Source of the DNA: Candidula unifasciata
Lineage: Eukaryota; Mollusca; Gastropoda; Stylommatophora; Geomitridae
Assembly: GCA_905116865.2 (NCBI GenBank)
Contig: CAJHNH020002451.1
Location: 1 to 64,000, forward strand
Reading direction: 5' to 3'
DNA length: 64,000 bases
In this document: piece after piece, positions 13,701-25,545 of the stretch
Position numbering within the stretch: position 1 is the stretch's first letter
Layout: each line of letters begins with the position of its first letter
The notes under the pieces: generated by a model
What the model saw: only the letters and a program-made list of their open reading frames with translations
Database searches by the model: none
What the model was told of the DNA's origin: nothing
Translations under genes and position numbers: made by a program

Positions 13701-13860
13701 ATGTAAGTGTGTATAAATGTATGTATGTGTGAATAAATGAGTGTATGTTTGTACGCATGTATGCATGTTGTGTGTAATGTTGAATGTGTGTGTATATATG
13801 TGAATGCATGTGGGTGTAAGTGAGAGGATGGGCGTGTGTATGTGGATGGGTTTGCGAAAA
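13557..13860. repeat. Compound AT / GT microsatellite
   Basis: (AT)n at about 13557-13620, (GT)n at about 13630-13700, then mixed GTATG and GTGTGAATG words to about 13820. It sits directly at the 3' end of the LINE fragment. Confidence 0.93.
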
Positions 13861-13879
13861 TATAGTTAGTTCGTTTGTT

Positions 13880-14345
13880 TCGTTCGTTCCCTCTCTCACA
13901 ATAAAGCTCTCATCTTTACTCTTCGTGTCTTTTGTAAACCTCCCTTCTTTGCTCTCCGTCTCTCACTATAGACCTCTCTTTTCTACTCCTGTCTCTCGCT
14001 GTAAACCCTCTTCTTTACTCTCCATCTCTCACTGTAAACCTCTCTTCTCTACTTCCGTCTCCCACTGTAAACCTCTCTTCTCTACTCCCGTCTCTCACTG
14101 TAAACCTCTCTTCTCTACTCCCGTCTCTCACTGTAAACCTCTCTTCTCTCACTACCTACTCCCGTCTCTCACTGTAAACCTCTCTTCTCTTCTCCCGTCT
14201 CTCACTATAAACCTCTCTTTTGTACTCCCATCTCTCACTATAAACCTCTCTTCTCTTCTCCCATCTCTCACTGTAAACCTCTCTTCTCTTCTCCCATCTC
14301 CCACTATAAACCTCTCTTTTGTACTCCCGTTTCTCACCGTGAACC
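13880..14345. repeat. 33-bp minisatellite
   Basis: About 14 copies of a 33-bp unit made of CTCTCACTGTAAACCTCTC plus TTCTCTACTCCCGT, with CTATAAACC and TTTTGTACTCCC variants. Open frames on both strands are by-products of the period being a multiple of three. Confidence 0.9.
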
Positions 14346-14938
14346 TCCCCACATCCCTGATGTTGTAAGTGACTAATTCTTTTCCTGATCATCGGAGATA
14401 TGTCTGTCAGCGAATCTGACATGACATTACCTCTCACACAGACAACAGAAATTGACATACACAGCAGACGTGACAGCAGACGTACACAGGAGACGTACGC
14501 AACCGCTTGATACAGTATATACAAACAAAACAGCTAGGCTACAGAAAATGACAAAAGCACACATTACAGTCACAGACAAAGACACAACAGAAACTGAATG
14601 ACAAAAAAACACACAATAAAAACTGACAGACTCAAAACACACAGACAGACACATAACACACACTCAGAGACACAAACACATAACACAGACAGACACGAAG
14701 GTACAACATACACTGACAGACACAAACACACGACGCGAACTGACAGACACTAACAAACACACATTAACAGTTCTAAACACTGATAGGCGTAAACACACAA
14801 CACACACTCACAGAGACAAGACATGCTAGACTGAAACACGATATTCACTGCTATTTAAAGGTGTCTATCCATACCAAAGTCGTCCAACAATCAGAATGAC
14901 AGACACTGTGTACTACAGATACGGTGAAAATATGGGGG
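14346..14938. other. CA-rich degenerate region, no gene
   Basis: Contains irregular words such as ACTGACAGACACAAACACA (14580-14800) that resemble, but do not align as, a regular array. No protein family, RNA gene or element end recognised. Confidence 0.5.
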
Positions 14939-17832
14939 GTGACTGTAGTCAAGCTAATAAAAGGAATTCCAGAGAAATTTGAATAAAAAGCTTAACAAAA
15001 TGGGAAAGAAGAAAAACTTGCACGAAATAACACAAATAACGCAACGTTTCGGCCGGGCAGTTTTTGTCAAACTACAAAAAACAAAATAAATTGCTACGAC
15101 CTCCTGGTTGGTGTCATAAACAAAACTTTTAATGCCAAGTTAATGTCTGGCAACAAAGGTGTTCAAAAATATATGGGACTACACATCCCAGGAGATATGA
15201 ATCAAAACGGAGAGAGGCTAATTGAACTCTGTGAAATAGCAAATCTAACAGCAGCAAGCTCCTTATTTCCGCACAAAGACATACATAAAATAACCTGGAT
15301 TTCGCCAGATAACATAACAAAACACCAGATAGATCATTTTTGCATCAGCGCCAAATTCCGTACATCAGTGCAAGACGTTAGAGCCTACAGGGGAGCTGAT
15401 ATTGGCAGTGATCACAATCTTTGTATTGCCAAACTAAAAATTAAACTCAGGTCTCTACTTAAACCACCCAGAAATAAGAAAAAAAACTTACAAGCCCTTT
15501 TGTCAAAAGATCATCAAAGCGCATTTAATGCAGAGATACTCACCACCTATGTACCCAAAACTAGTAATGCGGATACTACAAATAACATAGACAAAAAATT
15601 GGGACTTTTTCAAGAACACACTGACCAACGCTGCAGTAAACACAGTTGGTTATGTACAAAAGAAGAAAAAGAAGTGGCTAAGCGACAACTCTTGGTCAAA
15701 AATCCAAGAAAGGAAACAAGCAAAATTAACACTTTTATCCAAAAAAAGACACATCTTCATACGAAAAATACAGCACGCTAGACAAAGAAGTAAAATCAAA
15801 TGCAAGGAAAGACAAACAGAACTTCACACACGACCTCGCCTCCGATGCTGAAACAGCTGCCAAGATTGGAAACAACAAAGCCGTATTCCATATTATGAAA
15901 CAACTGTGCAATCACTCACCTACCTTAAATACACCCATTAAAGACAAGCAGGGTAAACTACTGCTATCCGACTACCAACAAACAAAGCGATGGGCAGAAC
16001 ATTTCAAGGAAATATTAAATAGACCAAATCCTGACATCATTCCCAATCTAGAAGAAGAAATTATTACACTGACACTAGTTGCCTCCAGCGAGTCATTCAC
16101 AATAGACGAGATTAAAAAAGGTGATTTATCCGATTGTAACAACTGGAGAGGCATCACCCTGCTTTCGATACCAGGGAAACTATTTTGTAATATGCTACTA
16201 GAAAGATTGAAAAAATCCATAGATGAAAGATTAAGGGAAGAACAAGCCGGTTTTAGATCCAAGCGGTCATGCATAGACCACATCTTTACTCTTAGAATAA
16301 TTGTTGAAGATTCTACAGAATTCCAGTCGAAATTATTGATCAACTTTGTCGACTTCCAAAAAGCCTTCGACAGTATCCATCGTCCAACACTCTGGAAATT
16401 GCTTAACATCTATGGTTTCCACATCAAATATATCAACATCATAAAATCTTTTTATAATGAAACACGATGCTATTTAAGAACTGATTCCGGCAATTCTGAC
16501 TGGTTCCCGGTGGAAACATGAGTGAAGCTAGGCTGTGTCCTATCGCCGATGCTTTTTGGTATAGTAATCGACTGGGTCATGCGCAAGTGCATAAATAACG
16601 CAAATTTAGGCATTACATGGGTTGACAAAATTCTGGAAGACCTAGACTTCGCCGACGACATAGCACTCTTGAGTTCAGAACACACAGACGCCCAAGAAAA
16701 AATCAATCGACTCCTGAATTTCTCAGAACAAATTGGATTCCAATTTAACACCGCAAAAACAAACATTCTAGACCTTACCAACAGTTCAGTTGATATCACG
16801 CTGAACAACAACAGCCTTGAAAAAGTCAACAGTTTCACTTATCTAGGGAGCAAGATGTCATCTACAGGAGATACCGCACCAGAAATACAATTTATAATAG
16901 CACTGGCACCTAGTGCCTTCAATAAACTGTCCAACATCTGGAAATCAAAGACACTTAGTAAACACACAAAACTCAAGATCTTCAATTCTTGTGTGATTCC
17001 AGCACTAACCTATGGATGCGAGAGCTGGAAATCAACGAAAACTCTAGACACAAAATTAGACAGTTTTGAAAATAAATGCCTTAGAAGAATGCTAAATTTC
17101 AAATGGTCAGATTTCTGAACCAATACACAAATAAGGCAAGAATCCAGGCAAGAGTATGTGTCCAATTTTATACGAAAACGCCGCTGGAACTATGTTGGCC
17201 ACGCCCTTAGAATGGATAAATCAAGACTTCCTTACCAAGCCCTCATTTGGACACCACAGGGGAAAAGATCTCTTGGACGACCAAGGGAAACCCTACGTAG
17301 AACTATCATCAGGGAAGGCTCACTCATAGGCCACTCAAACATCCAAGACCTAGAACAGATTGCAACGAACCGCCATGCATGGAGAGTCATGACCTCTGCC
17401 CTATGTGCCGCACTCGACACAAGAGGAAAGACTAACTAACTAACTAACAAAAAACAACGAGGAGAGGAGAGTATTCAGATCTCTACGGGGTGACGTGAGC
17501 ACACTTTTTTTTTTTTTAACTGTGATGTGGAATAAATGAAATAAAATAAAATAGACGGTGGCTCAAAACATATAGTCGACAAAAATAAAAAGTAAAATTT
17601 TTAATATAAAATTATATAGTGGGAATAAAAGAAATACAAATGTTAATGATACATAAATGATATTGATAAGAGAAAGAATAAGGTAATAAAATGAAATGAA
17701 CAAAAAATAACATTCAAAATGTGAAAAGAGTAAAACTGTTTAGATGGAGGTATGCTGGATATTGAAAGCACCTGGATTAAGAACGCCAAGGCTGTGGATG
17801 AGGCGATTTTCCAAAGCGAGGTAATTAATGCA
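14939..17832 (+). repeat. Left arm of a large diverged inverted repeat
   Basis: Two pieces, 14939-15085 and 17449-17832, match the reverse complement of 20985-21772 in the same order. Shared landmarks are AAAACTTGCACGAAATAACA, the CCGGCCGAAACG / CCTGCCAAAATG region, GAGGAGAGGAGAGTAT, AGATCTCTACGGGGTGACGT, a T-rich/A-rich run, GAATAAATGAAA, and GGTATGCTGGATATTGA. Arm identity looks like roughly 75-85%. The arm is split by insertion of an RTE-like LINE (15090-17448) between GTCAAAC...AACAAAAT and AACAACGAGG. Confidence 0.8.
15090..17448 (+). mobile_element. RTE-like LINE copy A, defective
   Basis: A non-LTR retrotransposon relic, 5'-truncated inside the apurinic-type endonuclease. It retains GLHIPGDMNQNGERLIELC, ITWISPDNITKHQIDHFCIS and GSDHN, the usual C-terminal endonuclease blocks. 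The pre-RT linker includes RWAEHFKEILNRPNP. RT blocks follow: NNWRGITLLSIPGKLF, EEQAGFRSKRSCIDHI, NFVDFQKAFDSIHRPTLW, GCVLSPMLF, FADDIALLS (catalytic FADD) and YGCESW. The C-terminal part holds RRWNYVGHALRMDKSRLPYQ and GRPRETLRRTI. Reading frames break at 15781, at a point stop at 16519-16521 (copy B has GGA in place of this TGA) and at 17118. About 60-70 codons between IDEIKK and GDLSDCNNW are deleted. The 3' tail is ACTAACTAACTAAC, a simple tail of RTE style. Confidence 0.88.
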
Positions 17833-18228
17833 AGGAGGATGGCCGTAGCAATGCAAAAATTGAACTGCCTTAAAAGTCTATGGTTAAGCACCAGCAAGGA
17901 GATAAAAATTAGAATTTTGAGAGCATGCATCTTCCCTGTGGCTGCATACGGATGTGAGTTGTGGACTATCTCTCAGTCCTTAAGAAAGAGAATTGGGGAT
18001 TTTGAGCTGAAATGCTGTAGAAAGATTCTCAGAATATCTTGGACAAAGAAGATGAGAAATATTGACATCTTAAAAGATCTGAACATCAAGGAAGATTGGC
18101 TAATAAACAGCATCGTTTCTCGAAAGCTTAAATATTTTGGTCATATCAAGCGCCACGACAGATTGGAAAAAAATTATAGCAGAAGGCATGGTACAAGGAA
18201 GGAGGGGCTGGGGCCGACCGACACGAAG
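17742..18228 (+). mobile_element. RTE-like LINE fragment C, RT C-terminus
   Basis: The translation contains KIRILRACIFPVAAYGCELW, IGDFELKCCRKILRISWTKK and SRKLKYFGHIKRHDRLEK, then in another frame (about 18137 onward) KKIIAEGMVQGRRGWGRPTR. This is the standard order of the region after the RT core (YGCE-W, F-E-KC-R-IL, GH, K-G-RGRP). One frameshift lies near 18150-18170. The upstream sequence is the inverted-repeat arm, and the right arm of that repeat carries the beginning of the same coding region. It abuts the opposite-strand LINE D at about 18229. Confidence 0.8.
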
Positions 18229-19523
18229 ATTAAACGTCCGTCTTGCCTTTCCTCTAAGCCTCGAGCATCTGCCAGAACCTCTCGTCACTCCCCGCTGCAT
18301 CAATATCACCAGACTATGGCGATCCATCTGCTCCTGCGAACTATACACTTCTGCCTTATCATGGATCAGTATTCCACAAAGTTGTGCAGAGCCAGCCAGT
18401 CTGTCCGCCTATTCATTTTTCAACACACCAACGTTCCCCGGTGAAAAAAACCAGACAATACTCCTCACCCATATCCTCCGCAGCGAAGCATGCCACTCTG
18501 CACGAAGCATACCTGTCCTGATCTTTCTCAGCATGCTTTCCTAATCAGTTACAATCACGATGTGTGTGTGTGTGTGTGTCGTGTTCTCTAGGCAGCAGAA
18601 AGCTGCAGTGACCGCCTTCACCTCCATTCCTAAGCTGGATGATGTGGTATCATATGCTAGGCTCTCCTGCACCATACGTCGACCATTAACTTTTGTTAAG
18701 AAACCCAAAGCCCTTCTTTTGCCTCTTGACACTGAACCGTCTGTGTAAATTATCTCCTCTGAGCGAGCATTATCTTGAATTAATTGCTGAATTTCCACCT
18801 CTGTGGCACCTACTGGCCAGTCTCTGCATTCCCGGCTCAGCGTGATTATGACTCTACACAAGTCTGACTGTTCATGTGGCACTATGACCCACTCCTCTCC
18901 TCGCCTTATGTTCTCAAGCATGCAAACCTGTCTGATTGTGTCTTCTGCCTGAGCCATCCATTGCCTTCCTCTTATCAGCCGCTGACCCTTAACTGCACCC
19001 AGAGCTTTATGCAGAGGGTGGTCTGTGTCTGCAGCTACCCTGAGATATGACTTCGCCTGCAACACCTTGTGCCTACCTGCAACCGTGGGCAAACCAAGGA
19101 TGTATCGCATACACACAGCTGGGGTGTCTCTGGTGCAACCCAGAATGACCCGCATAGCCGCGTTCTGTATGCGCTCTAGTTTGTCCATCTAATTCTTTGA
19201 GACGGTAAGCAGTCTCAGGCCATAATCAACCACAGACAGGATCAGGTGCCGATATAGTGTGAAAAGCATTCTCTGCTCTATGTCAGTTGCAGCCATAGTC
19301 TTAAGTGCACTAAGTCCTTTTTAACATCTTGCCACACCACTCTCCACATGGTCCTTAAAGGACAGGCTCCTGTCAAATGTAATTCCCAGATACTTCAGTT
19401 TGCTCTCTCTGTTGACGTTCCTACCATCTATCGTGAGACTTGGGACACTAGCTTTGACGATTCTGTTGTCTAGAGAACACCACAAAACCTATGCCTTTTC
19501 GAGTGGACGACAGCCCTCATTGT
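18229..19523 (-). mobile_element. Jockey/I-like LINE fragment D with RNase H
   Basis: Read on the minus strand, the post-RT region gives KLERIQNAAMRVILGCTRDT, GLPTVAGRHKVLQAKSYLRV and WMAQAEDTIRQVCMLENIRR. An RNase H domain follows: IIYTDGSVSRGKRRALGF (first catalytic Asp in YTDGS), SSSLGMEVKAVTAAFCCLE, HIVIVTD, and then FFSPGNVGVLKNE-ADRLAG at 18400-18450. The continuous frame 18541-19188 ends at a TG microsatellite that has grown inside the RNase H domain (18560-18580). The tail GVTRGSGRCSRLRGKARR matches LINE E. Upstream, a stop follows MLFTLYRHLILSVVDYGLRL. The element is dead, and its 5' side is separated from a matching piece at 20758 by a TATG microsatellite. Confidence 0.83.
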
Positions 19524-20263
19524 TGTATGTATGTATGTATGTATGTATGTATGTATGTATGTATGTATGTATGTATGTATGTATGTATGTATGTATGTAT
19601 GTATGTATGTATGTATGTATGTATGTATGTATGTATGTATGTATGTATGTATGTATGTATGTATGTATGTATGTATGTATGTATGCATTATAGCATGCAT
19701 GCATGTATGTATTTATGTATGTATGTATGTATGTATGTATGTATGTATGTATGTATGTATGTATGTATGTATGTATGTATGTATGTATGTATGTATGTAT
19801 GTATGTATGTATGTATGTATGTATGTATGTATGTATGTGTGTGTGTATGTATGTATGTATGTATGTATGTATGTATTATGTATGTGTGTATGTATGTATG
19901 TATGTATGTATGTATGTATGTATGTATGTGTCATGTATGTATGTATGTATGTATGTATGTATGTATGTATGTATGTATGTATGTATGTATGTATGTATGT
20001 ATGTATGTATGTATGTATGTATGTATGTATGTATGTATGTATGTATGTATGTATGCATGCATGCATGCATGCATGCATGTATGTATGTATGTATGTATGT
20101 ATGTATGTATGTATGTATGTATGTATGTATGCCATGCATGCATGATGTATGTATGTATGTATGTATGTATGTATGTATGTATGTATGTATGTATGTATGT
20201 ATGTATGTATGTATGTATGTATGTATGTATGTATGTATGTATGTATGTATGTATGTATGTATG

Positions 20264-20294
<31 letters not shown>

Positions 20295-20545
20295 TGTATG
20301 TATGTATGTATGTATGTATGTATGTATGCATGTATGTATGTATGTAGGATGTATGTCTGTATGTATGTTTTTATGTGAGTTTGTATGTATATATGTATGT
20401 ATGTATGTATGTATGTGTGTGTGTGTGTGTGTGCATGTTCGTATGTATGTGGATGTATGTGTGTACTTAGTGCCTATATGTTTGTGTGTAAGTGAGTCAT
20501 TGGGCTTGTGTGTGTATGTGGGTGTGTGTGTTCGCGCGTGAGAGT
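19524..20545. repeat. TATG tetranucleotide microsatellite, about 0.9 kb, with degenerate tail
   Basis: Nearly pure (TATG)n from 19525 to about 20410, broken by CATGCATGCATG islands (19683-19705, 20054-20080, 20132-20142) and a few slips. It degrades into TGTGTGTG and mixed words to about 20545. It lies inside LINE D: the LINE sequence stops at GACAGCCCTCATTGTTG and resumes near 20758. His-Thr-Tyr-Ile and Cys-Met-Tyr-Val open frames are artefacts. Confidence 0.95.
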
Positions 20546-20757
20546 GCGTACATATTTTACAAGCCATGCTTTTGTTTTTGACTTTATATATATAATATGC
20601 ATATTATTACATGAATATAACATGCTTCATTGATGAAATACAACTGCTGTGTGAAAGATGGAAGTTTGGAAGGGCCGAATGTAAGACAGGCCTGCGTGCC
20701 TAATTTGTAACCCTTTGAAAATAAAGTTCGTTCGTTCGTTCGTTCTTTCGTTCGTTC
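20546..20757 (+). mobile_element. Possible retroposon 3' end with (GTTC)n tail
   Basis: About 180 bp of unique sequence ending in TTTGTAACCCTTTGAAAATA then AAGTTCGTTCGTTCG. An AATAAA signal directly followed by a short tetranucleotide tail is typical of a LINE or SINE 3' terminus. No coding remnant was recognised, so the family is unknown. Confidence 0.4.
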
Positions 20758-20848
20758 GTTGTACACCCATCAGTCACTTTGTCTACTTTTGCTTGTAGCT
20801 CCCGGGCTGTTTAATCCCTCTCTTCCCACTGCCTATATGCAAGAAGGC
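20758..20848 (-). mobile_element. LINE D, displaced 5' piece
   Basis: GTACACCCATCAGTCACTTT through GCCTATATGCAAG matches the minus-strand LINE J (40112-40200, CACCACTCAGTCACTTTTTC through CCTATATGCAAG). In LINE J this sequence directly follows the piece that ends LINE D at 19523. D and this piece were therefore contiguous before about 1.2 kb of microsatellite and retroposon tail came between them. Confidence 0.75.
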
Positions 20849-20984
20849 ACTTAAAGACACTTAAACCTATCCCTCTCCATTTTAACAGCTCTGACCACAG
20901 AGGTAAAGATGATAAATCTGTCACAGCATTAACATCTTGCTCTGCCGATCATACTACGCGCCTCGCTTTAGAAAATCGCCTCAT

Positions 20985-21772
20985 TCATAGCCTAGGCGTT
21001 CTTAGTCCAGGTGGCATCAATATCCAACATACCTTCATCTAAATATTTCTACTCTTATGACATTTTAAATGTTAATTATTTTATTTTATTTCATATTTTT
21101 ACTTTTTCTATCTCTTATCAATATCGCGGCGTCCGTGGCTAAGGCGTTGCGAGTCCGACTCGTAAGCCAGCATACCGCGATCGAAGCCCACTGCAGGCTG
21201 CGTGGATTTTTGTCGTGTTATGGGACGTCGCAGGTCGACCCAGCCTAAAATGGGTACCAGGATGGGCTGTCCTGGGAAAGTAAATAAAGACAGTCGGCGT
21301 AATGCTTACCTACCACAGAGTCTATAAAAATATGGGACGCTCTGCCTATATGCCCGATGCGCCGAAAGGCGTGAAAAGGGAACTTTACTTTTACTTACTT
21401 ATCAATATCATTTATATATCATTACCGTTTGTATTCATTTTATTCCCACTTATATATTACATATTAAAAAAATTACTTTTGATTTTTTGTTACTAAATGT
21501 TTTTAGCCATAGTTTATTTAATTGTTTTTCATTTATTCCAAATCACAGTTTTTTTTTTTTTAAACGTTGCTCACGTCACCCCGTAGAGATCTGTATACTC
21601 TCCTCTCCTCGTGTTATTGTTTTGTTTTGTTTTGTTTGACAAAGGCTGCCCTGCCAAAATGTTACATTATTTGTGTTGTTTTGTGCAAGTTTTTCTGCTT
21701 CCCAAATTTGTTGAGCTTTTTAGTCACATTTCTCTAGAGTTCCTTGTACTAACAGATACTGTGTAAGTATGA
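20985..21772 (-). repeat. Right arm of the large inverted repeat
   Basis: The reverse complement matches 14939-15085 plus 17449-17832. It begins (minus strand) with CTGTTAGTACAAGGAACTCT and runs through AGAGATCTCTACGGGGTGAC-like sequence to GGTATGTTGGATATTGATGC and the start of an RT-like frame (GAGGCGATTTTCTAAAGC). It lacks the LINE A insertion but carries a SINE at 21125-21397, so the two arms received different insertions after they formed. Confidence 0.8.
21125..21397 (+). mobile_element. tRNA-derived SINE with target-site duplications
   Basis: The head resembles a tRNA. TGGCTAAGGCG is an A-box-like element at about 21135, ACTCGTAAGCC resembles the anticodon arm of tRNA-Thr(CGT), and GATCGAAGCCC at about 21179 fits the B-box consensus. 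The body contains GGTCGACCCAGCCTAAAATG and GGGACGCTCTGCCTATATGC. The element is flanked by CTTATCAATAT at 21114-21124 and again at 21398-21408, a direct target-site duplication. It is inserted in the right inverted-repeat arm. The A and B boxes would serve as an internal RNA polymerase III promoter, as in known SINEs; activity cannot be judged. Confidence 0.88.
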
Positions 21773-21794
21773 TAGAAACATGCAGATAACACCA

Positions 21795-23990
21795 GACGGA
21801 CATGGTGCTCTAGTGACCTCGGCACCGACATGATGCTCTAGTGACCTCGGCACAGACATGATGCTCTAGTGACCTCGGCACAGACATGATGCTCTAGTGA
21901 CCTCGGCACAGACATGATGCTCTAGTGACCTCGGCACAGACATGATGCTCTAGTGACCTCATCACAGACATGTTACACTAGAGACCTCGGCAAAGACATG
22001 ATGTTCTAGTGACCTCGGCACAGACATGATGCTCTAGTGACCTCGGCACAGACATGATGCTCTAGTGACCTCGGCACAGACATGATGCTCTAGTGACCTC
22101 GGCACAGATATGATGCTCTAGTGACCTCGGCACAGACATGATGCTCTAGTGACCTCGGCACAGACATGATGCTCTAGTTACCTCGGCACAGATATGATGC
22201 TCTAGTGACCTCGGCACAGACATGATGCTCTAGTGACCTCGGCACAGACATGATGCTCTAGTGACCTCGGCACAGACATAATGCTCTAGTGACCTCGGCA
22301 CAGACATGATGCTCTAGTGACCTCGGCACAGAGATGATGCTCTAGTGACCTCGGCACAGACATGAAGCTCTAGTGACCTCGGCAGAGAGATGATGCTCTA
22401 GTGACCTCGGCACAGACATGATGCTCTAGTGACCTCGGGACAGAGATGATGCTCTAGTGACCTCGGCACAGAGATGATGCTCTAGTGACATCGGCACAGA
22501 CATGATGCTCTAGTGACCTCGGCACAGACGCGATGCTCTAGTGACCTCGGCACAGACATGATGCTCTAGTTACCTCGGCACAGACATGATGCTCTAGTGA
22601 CCTCGGCACAGAGATGATGCTCTAGTGACCTCGACACAGAGATGGTGCTCTAGTGACATCTGCACAGAGATGATGCTCTAGTGACCTCGGCACAGACATG
22701 ATGTTATAATGACCCCGGCACAGAGATGACGCTCTAGTGACCTCAGCACAGACATAATACACTAGCGACCTCGGCACAGACATAATACACTAGCGACCTC
22801 GGCAATGACATGATGCTCTAGTCACCTCGGCACAGACATGAGGCTCTAGTGACCTCGGCACAGATATGATGCTCTAGTGACCTCAGCACAGACGTGATGC
22901 TCTAGTGACCTCGGCACAGACATGATGCTCTAGTGACCTCGGCGCAGAGATGATGCTCTAGTGACCTTGGCATAGAGATGATGCTCTAGTGACCTCAGCA
23001 CAGATATGATGCTCTAGTGACCTCGGCACAGACATGATGCTCTAGTGACCTCGGCACATACATGATGCTCTAGTGACCTCGGCACAGACGTAATGCTCTA
23101 GTGACCTCAGCACAGACGTAATGCTCTATTGACCTCGGCACAGACATGATGCTCTAGTGACCTCGACACAGAGATGATGCTCTAGTGATCTCGGCACAGA
23201 CATGAAGCTCTAGTGACCTAAGCACAGAGATGATGCTCTAGTGACCTCGGCACAGACATGATGCTCTAGTGACCTCGGGACAGAGATGATGCTCTAATGA
23301 CCTCGGCACAGAGATTATGCTCTAGTGACCTCGGCACAGAGATGATGCTCTAGTGACATCGGCACAGACATGATGCTCTAGTTACCTCGGCACAGACATG
23401 ATGCTCTAGTGACCTCGGCACAGAAATGATGCTCTAGTGACCTCGGCACAGACATGATGTTCTCGCGACCTCGGCACAGACATGATACACTAGCGACCTC
23501 GACACCTTCATAATACACTGGCGACCTTTGTACAGACATGAAACTCTAGTGACCTCGGCACAGACATAATACACTAGCGACCTCGGCACCAACATGATGC
23601 TCTAGTGACCTCGGCACAGACATGATGTTCTTATGACCCCGGCACAGAGATGCTCTAGTGACCTCGGCACAGACATAATACACTAGCGACCTCGGCACAG
23701 ACATAATACACTAGCGACCTCGGCACAGACGTGATGCTCTAGTGACCTCGGCACAGACATGATTCTCTAGTGACCTCGGCGCAGAGATGATGCTCTAGTG
23801 ACCTTGGCATAGAGATGATGCTCTAGTGACCTCGGCACAGATATGATGCTCTAGTGACCTCGGCACAGACACGATGCTCTAGTGACCTCGGCACAGATAT
23901 GATGCTCTAATGACCTTGGCACAGACATGATGCTCTAGTGACCTCGGCACAGAGATGACGCTCTAGTGACCTCGGTTATAGAACATTGTG
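21795..23990. repeat. 28-bp minisatellite
   Basis: About 78 copies of a 28-bp unit, GACATGATGCTCTAGTGACC plus TCGGCACA. Subvariants (GAGATGATG, AATACACTAGCGACC) cluster and some blocks recur (for example the GAGATGACG / AATACACTAGCG series near 22730 and 23640), suggesting duplication of multi-unit blocks. Confidence 0.96.
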
Positions 23991-24079
23991 CTCTACAAAA
24001 AAATTGGCACAGACATGATAGAACTAGTGACCTCGGACAAACATGATGCTCAAGTGGCCTCGGCATAGACATTCTGGCC

Positions 24080-25100
24080 ATGTGTTGTAGATCATTGTGT
24101 AGACAAACTAATCTACCGTATGTAAACTATCTGGTCCAGTAGTGTAAAATATTGTACCGTGCGTAAATTATTGTCCTGTGTGTAAACTATTGTACTGTGC
24201 GTAAACTATTGTCCCGTGTGTAAACTATTGTCCCGTGTGGACAAAACATTGTACCATGGTCAACTATTTTGTAGAAAACTATCTGGACCGTAGTGTAAAC
24301 CATAGTACCGTGTGTAAACTATTGTACCGTGTGTAAACTATTGTACCGTGTGTAAACTATTGTACCGTGTGTAAACTATAGTACCGTGTGTAAACTATTG
24401 TACCGTGTGTAAACTATTGTACCGTGTGTAAACTATTGTACCGTGTGTAAACTATAGTACCGTGTGTAAACTATTGTATCGTGTGTAAACTTTTGTACCG
24501 TGTGTAAACTATTGTACCGTGCGTAAACTATTGTATCGTGTGTAAACTATAGTACCGTGCGTAAACTATTGTATCGTGTGTAAACTATAGTACCGTGTGT
24601 AAACTATTGTATCGTGTGTAAACTTTTGTACCGTGTGTAAACTATTGTATCGTGTGTAAACTATAGTACCGTGTGTAAACTATTGTACCGTGTGTAAACT
24701 ATTGTACCGTGTGTAAACTATTGTACCGTGTGTAAACTATAGTACCGTGTGTAAACTATTGTATCGTGTGTAAACTTTTGTACCGTGCGTAAACTATTGT
24801 ACCGAGCGTAAACTATTTACCGTGTGTAAACTATTGTGCCGTGTGTAAACTATTGTACCGTGCCTAAACTATTGTCCAGAGTGTAAACTATTGTACCGTG
24901 CTTAAACTATTGTACCGTGTGTAAACCATTGTACCGTGCGTAAACTATTGTACCGTGTGTAAACTATTATACTATGCGTAAACTATTCTACCGTGCGTAA
25001 ACTATTGTACCGTGCGTAAACTATTGTGCCGTGTGTAAACTATTGTACCGTGCGTAAACTATTGCACTGTGTGCAAACTGTAGTAGCGTGTGTGTGAAAT
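24080..25100. repeat. 19-bp minisatellite
   Basis: About 52 copies of GTAAACTATTGTACCGTGT with variants GTACCGTGC, GTATCGTGT and TTTTGTACC. The centre (24300-24780) is very homogeneous; both ends are more divergent. Confidence 0.96.
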
Positions 25101-25545
25101 TATTTACGTGATAACCGTAAGCAGAAGTTGCTTGCGGAGGCTGATTGTATACAATCCTCCAACTCTACTGCTTGTGCTTCTCTTGGCGAATGCTGTGTTG
25201 ACAGACTTCAGACCATCACCCCACATATTGTATGCACTGCTGGAAACATCATCTGATAATTAATTGCTTGCGTCTGTTTACTCTGAAATGTAATCTCTCT
25301 ACCGCGATGTAACCTGACCCAATCATTTCTAATTTGTCAGACTTTTGATAGCATTGGCAACTTCTTCTTTTGCTTTCTCAACAAACAACTCTCACATGTA
25401 TTAATTTATATCGTAACAGCTTCCTCCGTCGCTACGTTTCCTGACTTGGATTAAAAACATCACTTGTTTGATCCAGCTTTTTTTTTTTTTTTCAGCTCTG
25501 ACTCCTCTCCTTCCTTTCACCGCCCTTTTTCCACAGTCTGTCAAA
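25101..25545. other. Spacer, unrecognised
   Basis: Unique sequence. A 25-bp near-palindrome lies at about 25136-25160 (GGAGGCTGATTG ... CAATCCTCC) and a T run at 25478-25492. No gene recognised. Confidence 0.5.

Noticed and set aside
21125..21200. Functional tRNA gene
   Set aside because: A and B boxes are present, but the stems pair poorly, there is no terminator right after, and a SINE body and target-site duplications follow.
25136..25160. Near-palindrome as a regulatory or transposon-end hairpin
   Set aside because: Single short imperfect palindrome with no second copy or other element signature.
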